NCBI GenBank assembly: GCA_009840005.1
Contig: VXOR01000036.1
Location: 1-27,697 of the forward strand
Length of the DNA stretch: 27,697 nucleotides
Direction: 5' to 3'
Origin: Gemmatimonadota bacterium
Lineage (GTDB): Bacteria > Latescibacterota > UBA2968 > UBA8231
Shown here one piece after another: positions 11,481 to 21,977 of this stretch. Position numbers and translations under genes: made by a program. Below the pieces are notes generated by a model, which was not told the origin of the DNA, did no database searches, and worked only from the letters and a program-made list of their open reading frames with translations. The stretch's first letter is position 1. The number at the start of each line of letters is the position of its first letter.

Positions 11481-12719
11481 TTAAAACTCGTCGAAGCGGA
11501 TCATTTCCTCTTCGATACCTAGATCGTCGAGCATCCCGAGCGCGGATTGAAGCATCAGCGGTGGGCCGCACAGGTAGTATTCGACGTCTTCAGGGGCTGG
11601 ATGATCCCTGAGGTAATGATCGTACACCACCTGGTGAATAAATCCCACATAGCCGTCCCAATTGTCCTCTGGCCGCGGCTCGGACATGGCGATGTGGAAG
11701 GTGAAGTTGGGAAACTCCTCTTCTATTTTGCGGAAGTGGTCCTCGTAGAAGACCTCGTTGGGATTGCGCGCCCCGTACCAATAGGACACCTTGCGCCCCG
11801 TCTTGAGCGTGTGGAAGAGATGGTATAGATGCGAGCGCAGAGGGGCCATGCCCGCGCCACCGCCGATATAGACCATCTCGCGGTCGGTTTCTTGGATGAA
11901 AAACTCGCCGAACGGCCCCGAGATCGTCACCATGTCGCCCGGCTTGCGGCTGAACACATAGGAAGAGGCAATGCCGGGCGGCACGTCCTCCCAGCCACCC
12001 TTTTCGCGGTCGGGCGGCGGGGTGGCGATGCGGATGTTGAGCATGATAATGTCGCCCTCGGCCGGGTGATTGGCCATTGAATAGGCGCGAAAGACAGGCT
12101 CCGTGTTGACGAGCTTGAAATCCCAGACATTGAAGCGGTCCCAATCGGGGTGGAAGCGCTCGTCAATGGCCTCAAAGTCCTTGAAGTCGCACTCAAAGGG
12201 CGGCACTTCAATCTGGATAAAGCCGCCGGGCTGGAAATCCAGCGTTTCGCCCTCGGGGAGCTTGACGACAAATTCCTTGATAAAGGTCGCCACGTTGTCG
12301 TTGGATACTACTTCGCACTCCCACTTCTTGACCGAGAACACTTCGGGCGGCACTTCGATCTTCATGTCCTGCTTGACGTTGACTTGGCAAGAAAGCCGCA
12401 CGCCCTCGCTCGCTTCGCGCTTGGTAATGTGGCTGGTTTCGGTCTGCAAGATATCGCCACCACCCTCGTAGATATTCACCTTGCACTGGGCGCAGGTGCC
12501 ACCGCCACCGCAGGCCGAAGACACGAATACCTTGTTGTCGGCCAGCACGTTGAGCAGCTTGCCCCCTGCCGGAACGGAGAGAGCCTTGCTCTCGTCGTCG
12601 TTGATGAGGATCCGCACGTTGCCGCTGGGCACCAGCCGGGAGCGGGCTACCAAGATTATGGTCACCAAGGCCAGCACTACGCCGGTGAACATGCCGACGC
12701 CGGAAATAACTTCAGTCAT
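11481..12719 (-). CDS. nqrF: Na+-NQR subunit F (NADH dehydrogenase)
   Basis: Electron-input subunit of the Na+-translocating NADH:quinone reductase, 412 aa. One N-terminal membrane helix (residues about 4-26). A plant-type ferredoxin domain holds the [2Fe-2S] ligands C70, C76, C79 and C111 ([11 protein letters not shown] ... SCQV). The FAD-binding motif RAYSMAN and the NADH-binding [15 protein letters not shown] and [10 protein letters not shown] follow. AAGGA lies before the ATG. It takes electrons from NADH and passes them through FAD and the Fe-S cluster into NqrD/E. All expected residues are present. Confidence 0.97.
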   Translation of the reverse strand: MTEVISGVGMFTGVVLALVTIILVARSRLVPSGNVRILINDDESKALSVPAGGKLLNVLADNKVFVSSACGGGGTCAQCKVNIYEGGGDILQTETSHITKREASEGVRLSCQVNVKQDMKIEVPPEVFSVKKWECEVVSNDNVATFIKEFVVKLPEGETLDFQPGGFIQIEVPPFECDFKDFEAIDERFHPDWDRFNVWDFKLVNTEPVFRAYSMANHPAEGDIIMLNIRIATPPPDREKGGWEDVPPGIASSYVFSRKPGDMVTISGPFGEFFIQETDREMVYIGGGAGMAPLRSHLYHLFHTLKTGRKVSYWYGARNPNEVFYEDHFRKIEEEFPNFTFHIAMSEPRPEDNWDGYVGFIHQVVYDHYLRDHPAPEDVEYYLCGPPLMLQSALGMLDDLGIEEEMIRFDEF

Positions 12720-12735
12720 AAGGTGCTCTTTCCTT

Positions 12736-13347
12736 TTAGAGCTGAATACCGGAAAAGGACATAAAGGCCAAAGACATCAGACCCACCGTAATGAAGGTGA
12801 TCCCGAGGCCGCGCAGCCCTGGCGGCACGTCGCTGTACTTCATCTTCTCACGGATGCCTGCCAGCGCGACGATAGCCAGCGCCCAGCCGAAACCCGAGCC
12901 AAAGCCAAAGACCACGCTCTCGCCTAAGTTGTAGTCGCGCTCGACCATGAACAGCGAACCACCTAAGATCGCGCAATTGACGGTAATCAAGGGCAAGAAA
13001 ATGCCCAGCGCATTGTAGAGGGCCGGCACGAACTTGTCGAGAAACATCTCGAGGATCTGCACCATCGCGGCGATGATGCCGATGTAGCTAATCAACCCCA
13101 CAAAGGTCAAATCCACTCCACTCAAGCCCGCCCACGCCAAGGCGTCTTCCTTGAGCAAGTACTGGTAGATTAGGTTATTGGCTGGGACCGTAACCGTCTG
13201 CACCACGATTACGGCGATCCCAAGCCCGAACGCCGTCGGCACCTCCTTGGAAACCGCTAAAAAAGTGCACATCCCCAAAAAGAAGGCCAGCGCCATGTTC
13301 TCGACGAACACGGACTTCATAAATATGCTCAGATAGGCTTCGACCAT
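12736..13347 (-). CDS. nqrE: Na+-NQR subunit E
   Basis: Integral membrane subunit, 203 aa, with six hydrophobic segments. It forms with NqrD the membrane-embedded iron site. The conserved half-site cysteines are seen as C27 ([12 protein letters not shown]) and C125 ([10 protein letters not shown]). GGAG precedes the ATG. It is homologous to NqrD in inverted topology. It lies 6 nt after nqrD in canonical order. Confidence 0.96.
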   Translation of the reverse strand: MVEAYLSIFMKSVFVENMALAFFLGMCTFLAVSKEVPTAFGLGIAVIVVQTVTVPANNLIYQYLLKEDALAWAGLSGVDLTFVGLISYIGIIAAMVQILEMFLDKFVPALYNALGIFLPLITVNCAILGGSLFMVERDYNLGESVVFGFGSGFGWALAIVALAGIREKMKYSDVPPGLRGLGITFITVGLMSLAFMSFSGIQL

Positions 13348-13353
13348 ATTTGG

Positions 13354-13977
13354 TTACTCCTTCTCGACCTGATCGCTCTTCCAACTCCTGAGCGCCCATA
13401 TAAAGAAGCCAATGATGAAAAACGCGCTCGGCGGCAAGAGCATCAGGCCGTTGGGCGCGTACCAACCCCCCTCGGCGGCCAATGCGAGTATTGGTACCCC
13501 AAAGAGCGAACCCGCCCCGAATAGCTCGCGCAATATGCCTACTACCAGCAGAATGACGCTGTAGCCCAAGGCATTGCCCAAGCCGTCGAGAAAGCTCAGC
13601 CCAGGGCCGTTCTGCGAGGCGAAAGCCTCGGCCCGCCCCATAATAATGCAGTTGGTGATAATCAGGCCGACGAAGACCGAGAGTTGTTTGCTAATATCAA
13701 AGGCATAGGCGCGCAGGAATTGATCGACGATAATCACCAGCGAGGCGATGATCGTCATCTGCACGATAATGCGGATATTGGCCGGGATAAAGTTGCGGAT
13801 CACGCTGACGGCCATGTTGGAACAACAGAGTACGAAAATGACCGCCAAGCACATGGTGACGGTGGTTTCCAACTTGGTCGTCACCGCCAGGGCCGAGCAT
13901 ATGCCGAGGCTCAGCAAGGCAATGGGATTGTAGTCAAAGAGCGGCCTGAAGAGGACGTCTTTTGGTTTGTCAGCCAT
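13354..13977 (-). CDS. nqrD: Na+-NQR subunit D
   Basis: Integral membrane subunit, 207 aa, six hydrophobic segments. The start [20 protein letters not shown] lies 1 nt after the nqrC stop; the longer open frame is read-through from nqrC. Cysteines of the iron site are C27 ([10 protein letters not shown]) and C110 ([15 protein letters not shown]). It works with NqrE to carry electrons across the membrane from NqrF to the NqrC flavin. Confidence 0.96.
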   Translation of the reverse strand: MADKPKDVLFRPLFDYNPIALLSLGICSALAVTTKLETTVTMCLAVIFVLCCSNMAVSVIRNFIPANIRIIVQMTIIASLVIIVDQFLRAYAFDISKQLSVFVGLIITNCIIMGRAEAFASQNGPGLSFLDGLGNALGYSVILLVVGILRELFGAGSLFGVPILALAAEGGWYAPNGLMLLPPSAFFIIGFFIWALRSWKSDQVEKE

Positions 13978-13978
13978 T

Positions 13979-14770
13979 TTAACTAACTCCTCGTTCTTTG
14001 AGCTTGGCCAGATACGGCCCAAAGGCTTCCGCACCCAGCCAGTAGCGCAGCATGTCCCTGACGCCGCGCGAGGTAATAGTGGCACCCGACAGCCCATCGA
14101 CCTGATACTGGGTTTCGGGCCGTCCCTGGACGACCTTGCCCCTGATCACCTCGATGCGCACGGCACCGCTTTCGTCAAAGGCCTTTTTGCCGTCCCATAG
14201 GGCCTTCCAGCTCGGGTTATCGACCTCGCCTCCCAAACCCGGAGTCTCGGCGTGCTCGTAGTAAACCAGCCCGCGGATGGTATTGAGGTCCCTAGCATCG
14301 AGGGCCACAAAGCCGTAAAGCGTTGACCACAGACCTAAGCCGTGGACGGGCAGGATGACCTTTTTGACCTTGCCCTTTTGCGAGACCATGTACACCGAGG
14401 CATGAAGGGCGCGGCGCTTGACGTTGGCGATGTCCACATCGGCCGGTACCACCTCGCTCTGCACCGGGTCCTTGGCCGCCCGCCGCTGGTCGTACGCAAT
14501 CGGGTCCACGCCATCGACGTATTCTCCGGTCGCCAAATCGACGACGCGGGTATTTATATTTCGGTACAACGCATCGATGCGCTCGCCGCTGGAGACCTCG
14601 CCGGATTTCAACAAACCGGCGGCCATCAGAATATTGCGCTTTTTGTCGAGCGTCTTGTTGACCGCTTGGGTCGGCCGCAGCGACACCGCCGCCGCCGATA
14701 CCAGCACCGAGCAAACGAGGCAAACGCCGAGTGCCACGCCGAATGTTCTACCTACCGAATCGTTAGCCAC
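13979..14770 (-). CDS. nqrC: Na+-NQR subunit C (covalent FMN)
   Basis: Periplasm-facing flavoprotein subunit, 263 aa. I start at GTG 14770 ([14 protein letters not shown]), which has AGGAG about 10 nt upstream; the open frame continues much further into nqrB without start support. One N-terminal membrane helix (residues about 8-30). The flavinylation motif DGLSGAT puts the FMN phosphoester on T231. ApbE is needed for this attachment and is not in the window. 14 nt separate it from nqrB. Confidence 0.95.
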   Translation of the reverse strand: MANDSVGRTFGVALGVCLVCSVLVSAAAVSLRPTQAVNKTLDKKRNILMAAGLLKSGEVSSGERIDALYRNINTRVVDLATGEYVDGVDPIAYDQRRAAKDPVQSEVVPADVDIANVKRRALHASVYMVSQKGKVKKVILPVHGLGLWSTLYGFVALDARDLNTIRGLVYYEHAETPGLGGEVDNPSWKALWDGKKAFDESGAVRIEVIRGKVVQGRPETQYQVDGLSGATITSRGVRDMLRYWLGAEAFGPYLAKLKERGVS

Positions 14771-14784
14771 TTTGTCTATCTCTC

Positions 14785-16002
14785 CTAAGAGCTGACGGCG
14801 GTGCGGGCCAGCCTGCGCTTGATGTTGGCTTGTATTGCCACGTAGTCGATCGCAGGCGCGAAGACATTGCCAAAGAGAATGGCCAGCATTACGCCCTCGG
14901 GAAAGGCCGGATTGATCACGCGGATCAGCACGGTCATAAAGCCTATGAGCGCCCCGTACGCCCAACGGCCGGTCGGAGTCATGGTCGCCGACACCGGGTC
15001 CGTCGCCATATAGACGCAGCCAAAGGCGTATCCGCCCAGCACCAAATGCCAAGCCGCGTTCATCTGGAACATCGGGTTGGTATCGCTGCCAATCGCGTAC
15101 AGCAACTCGGCGCATACTACCGTCGCCACCGTCATGCTGACGATGATTTGCCAAGAGCCAACCCTAGTCGCTATGAGGATGGCCGCGCCGATCAGACAGG
15201 CTAGGGTCGATGTCTCTCCCATAGATCCGGGAATCGCGCCCAAGAACGCCTGCGTCCAAGTCACCGTATCGGTAACGGCCGTCATGCCATCAGCCGCAGC
15301 AGCTCCTAGCGGGGTAGCGTACGTAAAGCCATCGACCGCGACCCAGACCGCATCGCCAGTGATCTCGACGGGATAGGCAAAATAGAGGAAAGCCCGCCCG
15401 GTCAGCGCTGGATTGAGGAAATTTTTGCCGGTGCCGCCGAAGACCTCTTTACCTATCACCACGCCGAAACTGATGCCAATGGCCACCTGCCACAGGGGGA
15501 TCGTCGGCGGCAGGGTCAAGGGAAAGAGCATGCCCGTGACCAAGAAGCCCTCGTTGATCTCGTGCTTGCGGACCATCGCGAAAAGCCCTTCCCACAAGCC
15601 ACCCACCATATTGCACACCAAAAAGACCGGGAAGAAATAGAGGAAGCCGTGGAATACGTTGGCCAACGGGTTACCGGGATTGTAGCCGATGCCGAGGATG
15701 TCGATGATTATCCCGCGCCATTCGCCCGTCGTGGTGGCCCCCATCTGCTGCATGGCCCAATTGACCTGATAGCCAGTGTTCCACATGGCCATGAAAATGC
15801 AGGGCACGAGCGCGGCGACGACCGTAATCATGGTGCGCTTGAGGTCAATGCCGTCGCGCACGTGCGTCGGCCCCTCAGTAACGCGACCAGGCGTATATAA
15901 AAATGTATCGGCTGCCTCGTATAGAGCGTAGAACTTTTCCAGCCGCCCCCCCTTGTGAAAAAGAGGCTCGGCCTGATCGAGCAGATCTCGCAACACCTTC
16001 AT
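14785..16002 (-). CDS. nqrB: Na+-NQR subunit B (FMN, riboflavin, Na+ path)
   Basis: Large membrane subunit, 405 aa, about ten hydrophobic segments, homologous to RnfD. It carries covalent FMN and riboflavin and takes part in Na+ translocation and quinone reduction. The N-terminus [20 protein letters not shown] and [20 protein letters not shown] are typical. The flavin-attachment region reads [11 protein letters not shown]230 aligns with the FMN-bearing Thr of Vibrio, but the usual Gly of SGAT is Tyr228. The DNA reads TAC there without ambiguity. The start is 9 nt after the nqrA stop. Otherwise intact. Confidence 0.96.
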   Translation of the reverse strand: MKVLRDLLDQAEPLFHKGGRLEKFYALYEAADTFLYTPGRVTEGPTHVRDGIDLKRTMITVVAALVPCIFMAMWNTGYQVNWAMQQMGATTTGEWRGIIIDILGIGYNPGNPLANVFHGFLYFFPVFLVCNMVGGLWEGLFAMVRKHEINEGFLVTGMLFPLTLPPTIPLWQVAIGISFGVVIGKEVFGGTGKNFLNPALTGRAFLYFAYPVEITGDAVWVAVDGFTYATPLGAAAADGMTAVTDTVTWTQAFLGAIPGSMGETSTLACLIGAAILIATRVGSWQIIVSMTVATVVCAELLYAIGSDTNPMFQMNAAWHLVLGGYAFGCVYMATDPVSATMTPTGRWAYGALIGFMTVLIRVINPAFPEGVMLAILFGNVFAPAIDYVAIQANIKRRLARTAVSS

Positions 16003-16011
16003 TGAATGCGT

Positions 16012-17668
<1,657 letters not shown>

Positions 17669-18673
17669 ATGAGCCTGAATGCACCCGCAACGCGCGAAGA
17701 AATCGCCGCTCTCTACAAAAGCCCCGTACTCGACCTCATATACCGCGCCGCAACCGTCCATCGCGAGCACCACGATCCGCGGCAAGTACAAGTCTGCACT
17801 CTGCTGTCGATCAAAACCGGCGGCTGTCCTGAAAATTGCAGCTATTGCTCGCAATCGGCCCACTTCGATACGGGCCTCGAACGCCAAGACCTGCTGTCGT
17901 TAGAAGCCGTGCGCGAAGCCGCCGAGCGCGCCGCAGCCGCTGGCAGTACGCGCTTCTGCATGGGCGCGGCCTGGCGCCAAGTCCGCGACGGCGCAGAATT
18001 CGACCGCGTGTTGGACATGGTGCGCACGGTTGCTGCTACCGGCATGGAAGTCTGCTGCACGTTGGGCATGCTCACCGCCGACCAAGCCCACCAGTTGCGA
18101 GAAGCTGGCCTCCACGCGTACAACCACAACTTGGACACCGGGGAAAACTACTACTCCGAAATCGTCTCCACCCGCACCTATCGCGACCGCATCGAAACCC
18201 TAGGCCACGTCGGCCGCGCCGGGATTTCGGTCTGCTGCGGCGGCATCTTGGGCATGGGCGAAAGCGACGAAGACCGCATCGACCTGCTCTGTGCGCTCTT
18301 GCAACTGCCAACGCCGCCGGAATCCATACCGGTCAACGCCCTAGTACCCATCGCCGGCACGCCGCTCGGCGACCGCGAAAAAGTGACCGCGTGGGAACTC
18401 GTCCGCATGATCGCCTGCGCCCGCATCCTCTTTCCCACGGCCATGGTGCGTCTCTCGGCCGGCCGCGACCAACTCCCGGCGACCGAACAAGCCCTGTGCT
18501 TTTTGGCCGGAGCCAATTCCATCTTCTCGGGCGACCGCCTGTTGACTACTCCCCACCCTGGCACCGACGCCGATCAAGCCCTCTTCAACCTGCTCGACTT
18601 AGAGGCGCGGCCGCCGCAAAGCGCTTCAGAGCACGTCGATCAGCTCGCAGAAGCAGTCGTAGATCGAGGCTAG
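17669..18673 (+). CDS. bioB: Biotin synthase
   Basis: Radical SAM enzyme that inserts sulfur into dethiobiotin, the last step of biotin synthesis; 334 aa. I start at the second Met (17669) because GAGGAATT lies just before it; the Met at 17645 has no such site. With this start the [4Fe-4S] cysteines CPENCSYC fall at 53, 57 and 60, the same numbers as in E. coli. Other ligands are seen in FCMGAAWR (C97), EVCCTLG and SVCCGGILGMGE, with the Arg of VRLSAGR. It is alone on the plus strand, and its last 48 nt overlap the end of bioA on the other strand. Confidence 0.96.
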   Translation: MSLNAPATREEIAALYKSPVLDLIYRAATVHREHHDPRQVQVCTLLSIKTGGCPENCSYCSQSAHFDTGLERQDLLSLEAVREAAERAAAAGSTRFCMGAAWRQVRDGAEFDRVLDMVRTVAATGMEVCCTLGMLTADQAHQLREAGLHAYNHNLDTGENYYSEIVSTRTYRDRIETLGHVGRAGISVCCGGILGMGESDEDRIDLLCALLQLPTPPESIPVNALVPIAGTPLGDREKVTAWELVRMIACARILFPTAMVRLSAGRDQLPATEQALCFLAGANSIFSGDRLLTTPHPGTDADQALFNLLDLEARPPQSASEHVDQLAEAVVDRG

Positions 18674-19909
18674 CTGAGACCGCTCAATGCAGTAGGGCGG
18701 CAGCACGTACACACTATTGCCCAAAGGCCGCAACAGGAATCCCCGCGCCAAAAATCGCTCCCTCAGCAGCGACCCTACCTCGTGCAGGTATCCTTCCTCG
18801 CCCTCGACAATCACGTCTGCCGCCACAATCGTACCGCACACCCGCACCCGCTTGAGCCGCTGGTGACCGCGCAGGCGCACCGCTTCCTCGCGCTGCCAAC
18901 CCGCTAGCCGGCGGAAAGGCTCGCCAGCGAGCAGATCCAGCGAAGCCAGTGCAGCCGCGCACCCCAAGGGATTGGCCGTATAGGAGTGCCCGTGATAAAA
19001 GGCTTTAGCCGGGTCATCGTGATAGAAGGCCGAGAAAATCCGCTCGCTGCAAACGGTGGCCGCCATGGGCAAAAAGCCGCCGGTCAGCCCCTTGGCCAAG
19101 CAGATGATATCGGGTTGGGTCGCGGCTTTCTCACAGGCGAAAAGCGCTCCGGTACGGCCAAATCCGGTCAGTACCTCGTCGTAGATGGCCAACACATTCC
19201 ATTGGCGCAAAAGTGCCTGCACGGCCGCGAGAAAGTGCGGGCGGCACATCCGCATTCCCCCGGCACCCTGCACCAGCGGTTCGAGTATCATAGCCGCGTA
19301 CTGGCTAGGACGGTGCGCCAACAGTTCCTCTAGCCGCACGAGTGCCCGCGTCTCTTTGGCCTCTACCTCCCCATCGCCTTCCCAAGTGGCCGGAAAGGGC
19401 ACGGCATCCGTCGGAAAAAGCAAATCGGCAAAAGGGCGCGTAAAAAGCGAGCGCTCCCCCACCGACATCGCCCCGAGCGTGTCGCCGTGATAGGCCCCCT
19501 CGAAACGCAGAAAGCGCGTGCGATCTCGCTCGCCCTGATTGCGCCAGAACTGATAGGCCAGCTTGAGCGCGACCTCCACGGCCGTCGAGCCGTCGTCCGA
19601 GTAGAAAACCCACTTTAGCGGCGCGGGCAAGGCATCCACCAGCCGCCGGGCCAACTCTTCAGCAGGGCGATGGGTAAATCCGGCCGCTATTACCTGTTCT
19701 AACTCTTTAGCCTGCTCGGCCACCGCCGCGGCGATCTCGGGCTGACCGTGGCCGTGCAAAGTCACCCACCAACTCGAAATGCAGTCGAGGATCTGCCTCC
19801 CATCCTCCAGTTCTAGCACTGCCCCGCGACCAGCGTGCACCTGCTGCACTGGCAACGCCGCCTTCATCTGGGTAAAAGGCGACCACACATGGGAAGTACG
19901 CTCAGTCAT
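18626..19909 (-). CDS. bioA: 7,8-diaminopelargonate (DAPA) aminotransferase
   Basis: PLP-dependent, SAM-using aminotransferase that turns KAPA into DAPA; 427 aa. I start at MTERTSHVWSPFTQM, whose ATG overlaps the bioD stop by 8 nt. The SSWWVTLHGHGQPEI, YSDDGSTAVEVALKLAYQFW and FEGAYHGDTLGAMS segments are typical, and K273 in CLAKGLTGGFLP is the PLP lysine (K274 in E. coli). It is the last gene of the bioF-to-bioA chain. The 3' end overlaps bioB tail to tail. Confidence 0.96.
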   Translation of the reverse strand: MTERTSHVWSPFTQMKAALPVQQVHAGRGAVLELEDGRQILDCISSWWVTLHGHGQPEIAAAVAEQAKELEQVIAAGFTHRPAEELARRLVDALPAPLKWVFYSDDGSTAVEVALKLAYQFWRNQGERDRTRFLRFEGAYHGDTLGAMSVGERSLFTRPFADLLFPTDAVPFPATWEGDGEVEAKETRALVRLEELLAHRPSQYAAMILEPLVQGAGGMRMCRPHFLAAVQALLRQWNVLAIYDEVLTGFGRTGALFACEKAATQPDIICLAKGLTGGFLPMAATVCSERIFSAFYHDDPAKAFYHGHSYTANPLGCAAALASLDLLAGEPFRRLAGWQREEAVRLRGHQRLKRVRVCGTIVAADVIVEGEEGYLHEVGSLLRERFLARGFLLRPLGNSVYVLPPYCIERSQLASIYDCFCELIDVL

Positions 19910-20525
19910 GGCAGCCAAAATAGCGATCAAAAAGCGCCCGGACCTTGGCGGGTGCTAGTTCTACCCGACGGTCGATTGCAGCCAGCACAGGCACCGCTCC
20001 GTAGTGAGCGATAGCTTGGCAGTTAGCTGGGTTGGAGGGGCCGTTGACCACCACGCCCAATAGCGGGCAACCTCGGCGGCGCAATTGCTCCAGCGTCAAT
20101 AGCGTGTGATTGATGGTGCCCAATTCGCTGCGCGCCACCACCAGCACCGGCATCCCCAGAGCGACCATCAGATCGATCATCAGGTGCCGGTCGTCGAGCG
20201 GCACCATAACCCCGCCAGCCCCTTCGACGATCAAGCGCTTTTGCACGGGCAGCGCAAAGCGGCTCATCTCGATCTGCACGCCCTCGCGCCGGGCCGCCTC
20301 GTGCGGCGACAGGGGAGCGCGCAAGCGATAGGTCTCCGGCAGAACGCGCTCGGCTGGTAGGCCAGTGACGCGCCGCACCCAATCGGCGTCCGCATCGGCT
20401 CCGCTTTGCACGGGCTTCCAATAGGCGGCCTCCAGCCCCACGGCTAACAGCGCCGCCACATAGGACTTGCCAACGCCCGTGTCCGTACCGGTGACGAACA
20501 AGCGCGGGGGGAGTTCAGTCGCCAC
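19902..20525 (-). CDS. bioD: Dethiobiotin synthetase
   Basis: ATP-dependent carboxylase that closes the ureido ring of dethiobiotin; 207 aa. The P-loop GTDTGVGKS is at residues 13-21 and YWKPVQSGAD follows. IVEGAGGVMVPL is the other family landmark. The start is GTG, inside the last codons of bioC (11-nt overlap), and the stop overlaps bioA by 8 nt, so translation is probably coupled. Confidence 0.95.
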   Translation of the reverse strand: MATELPPRLFVTGTDTGVGKSYVAALLAVGLEAAYWKPVQSGADADADWVRRVTGLPAERVLPETYRLRAPLSPHEAARREGVQIEMSRFALPVQKRLIVEGAGGVMVPLDDRHLMIDLMVALGMPVLVVARSELGTINHTLLTLEQLRRRGCPLLGVVVNGPSNPANCQAIAHYGAVPVLAAIDRRVELAPAKVRALFDRYFGCHD

Positions 20526-21321
20526 AACTTCTCGCTTTCTCTACGAATAAATAATGAATAGCGCACGTGATCTCCACGCCGTTGGGGCAGTCGCGATCCC
20601 AGCCGCGCAAGAGCCGGCGCAGTTGCGCTGGGCCGAGGACACTCAGCCGCGCCGACGTGTGGGCCCCCGTGCCCTTGAAGTGGCGCAAAAAGGCACGCGC
20701 AGTTGGAAAGCGCAGTGCAATCACTTGCTCCCATTGGCGCACTGCGACCGACTCAGCGGCAAATACGCGAGCGACAGACGCTAAGTCGGGCAAGGCGTTG
20801 GCGCTACAGGGGATGCCTTGCCGCGCACATTGGCGGTGCCATTCGGCGTATGAACCCGCCCCCGGATAGGAGCAGAGCAATCGCCCACCGGGTTTGAGCG
20901 CGGCCAGTAGCTGCTGCAGACCCGCTTGCAAATCGGCAAACCAGTGAACCACAAAGCTGGCGCAGATCAAGGCGTAGCGTCCCTCGCTTGCTAACTGCTC
21001 CCCGTCCAAGACCCGGTAGCAGATGTCTGGATGGGCGGCCTCAGCGGTCATTTTTTGCCGACAATGCGCGACCATGGTCGGCGCAAGGTCGGTCAACTCC
21101 AAGCGCCGCTCGGGGAAGAGCGCGGCCAAGGATGCGCTCAAAAAGCCCGTGCCGCAACCGATTTCGAGCACAGGGCCTTCCACTAGATTGTCGGCGCACT
21201 CGGCAGCGCATTTAGCCAAAGTAGCAGCTCCCGTGCGCTGCTCCTCGGCGTGGCAGTCGTACGTCGGGGCGCTGCGGGAAAAATTCTCTACGACCCGCGC
21301 TTTGAAACTCGCTTCCGTCAT
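20515..21321 (-). CDS. bioC: Malonyl-ACP O-methyltransferase
   Basis: SAM methyltransferase that caps malonyl-ACP so that fatty-acid enzymes can build pimeloyl-ACP methyl ester; 268 aa. The SAM-binding motif VLEIGCGTGFLS is at residues 51-62; the N-terminal FSRSAPTYDCHAEEQ, the FVVHWFADL segment and the GTGAH region fit BioC. The start ATG overlaps the stop of the esterase gene (ATGA); an upstream TTG is not needed. The neighbours (bioH-like, bioD) support BioC rather than another methyltransferase. Confidence 0.92.
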   Translation of the reverse strand: MTEASFKARVVENFSRSAPTYDCHAEEQRTGAATLAKCAAECADNLVEGPVLEIGCGTGFLSASLAALFPERRLELTDLAPTMVAHCRQKMTAEAAHPDICYRVLDGEQLASEGRYALICASFVVHWFADLQAGLQQLLAALKPGGRLLCSYPGAGSYAEWHRQCARQGIPCSANALPDLASVARVFAAESVAVRQWEQVIALRFPTARAFLRHFKGTGAHTSARLSVLGPAQLRRLLRGWDRDCPNGVEITCAIHYLFVEKARSCGD

Positions 21322-21977
21322 ACAGGCTGCATCCCGCGCCAAGTCCGTTCAATTCGTTCCCAACACGCGCAGGCATGCGTCAAGGGTAGCGCGTGGCCGG
21401 CCTCCGCGACGATGGCAAGCGCGCTATTGGGCAGTAGCTCGCGCAACTCTTCGGCCCGCTCCACGGGCACCACGCGATCGCGGCTGCCGTGCAAAATGAG
21501 CACCTGTGCTGTGGCCGGTATCGCGCTTAGTTCCAGCACGCTCTCCTGCAACAGTTGCAAATCGCGACGCAAGCTGTCGGTGTCAACAGTCCCGGGGCAG
21601 CGACTGTCTGGCGGCGAGCCACAACGGACGTAAAAATCGGCCAATAAGGACGCCGGCTCGCGCTCCAAGCGCGCCAGCATCTGCTCTACTGTGCGGCGCG
21701 AGCGCCGGGCCTGACGGTCGCTCGCAGAGTGAAAGCTGCGAAAGCCGCTGATAACCACGATCAACTCCGCCGCCCATAGCTGCGGCGACAACAGATGCAA
21801 GCCGAGGGAATGCGCCACGACGATGCGCGGCCGAGCTGCAACCTCCACGGCTGGGCCGAAATACCCTCGATCTGGGCAGTGCAGCGCAAAGCCGGCAGGC
21901 AAGACCTCCCGCCAGCGGTCCCAGCACCAAGCGCCAAAGCCCCACCCGTGTTGGGCGACCACGTCAACGACGGCCAT
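21318..21977 (-). CDS. BioH-like pimeloyl-ACP methyl ester esterase
   Basis: Small alpha/beta hydrolase of 219 aa. The oxyanion region HGWGFGAW is followed by the nucleophile S57 in AHSLG, with D167 (HGSRDRVVP) and H195 (EAGHALP) completing the triad. Between bioF and bioC the natural role is to remove the methyl ester from pimeloyl-ACP methyl ester, the BioH/BioG step. It is shorter than E. coli BioH and the nucleophile elbow has AHSLG instead of GHSMG. BioG, BioV and other non-homologous esterases also do this step, so I leave the symbol empty. The ATG lies inside the end of bioF (14-nt overlap). Confidence 0.8.
   Translation of the reverse strand: MAVVDVVAQHGWGFGAWCWDRWREVLPAGFALHCPDRGYFGPAVEVAARPRIVVAHSLGLHLLSPQLWAAELIVVISGFRSFHSASDRQARRSRRTVEQMLARLEREPASLLADFYVRCGSPPDSRCPGTVDTDSLRRDLQLLQESVLELSAIPATAQVLILHGSRDRVVPVERAEELRELLPNSALAIVAEAGHALPLTHACACWERIERTWRGMQPV

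Noticed and set aside
13979..15154. Long form of nqrC (391 aa) starting inside nqrB
   Set aside because: The extra N-terminus is frame-shifted nqrB. The GTG at 14770 has AGGAG upstream and gives the normal NqrC length and membrane helix.
17836..18855. 339-aa plus-strand frame shifted against bioB and running into bioA
   Set aside because: The translation is almost wholly R, P, H and A, a frame-shift artefact of GC-rich DNA; bioB in its own frame has all expected motifs.
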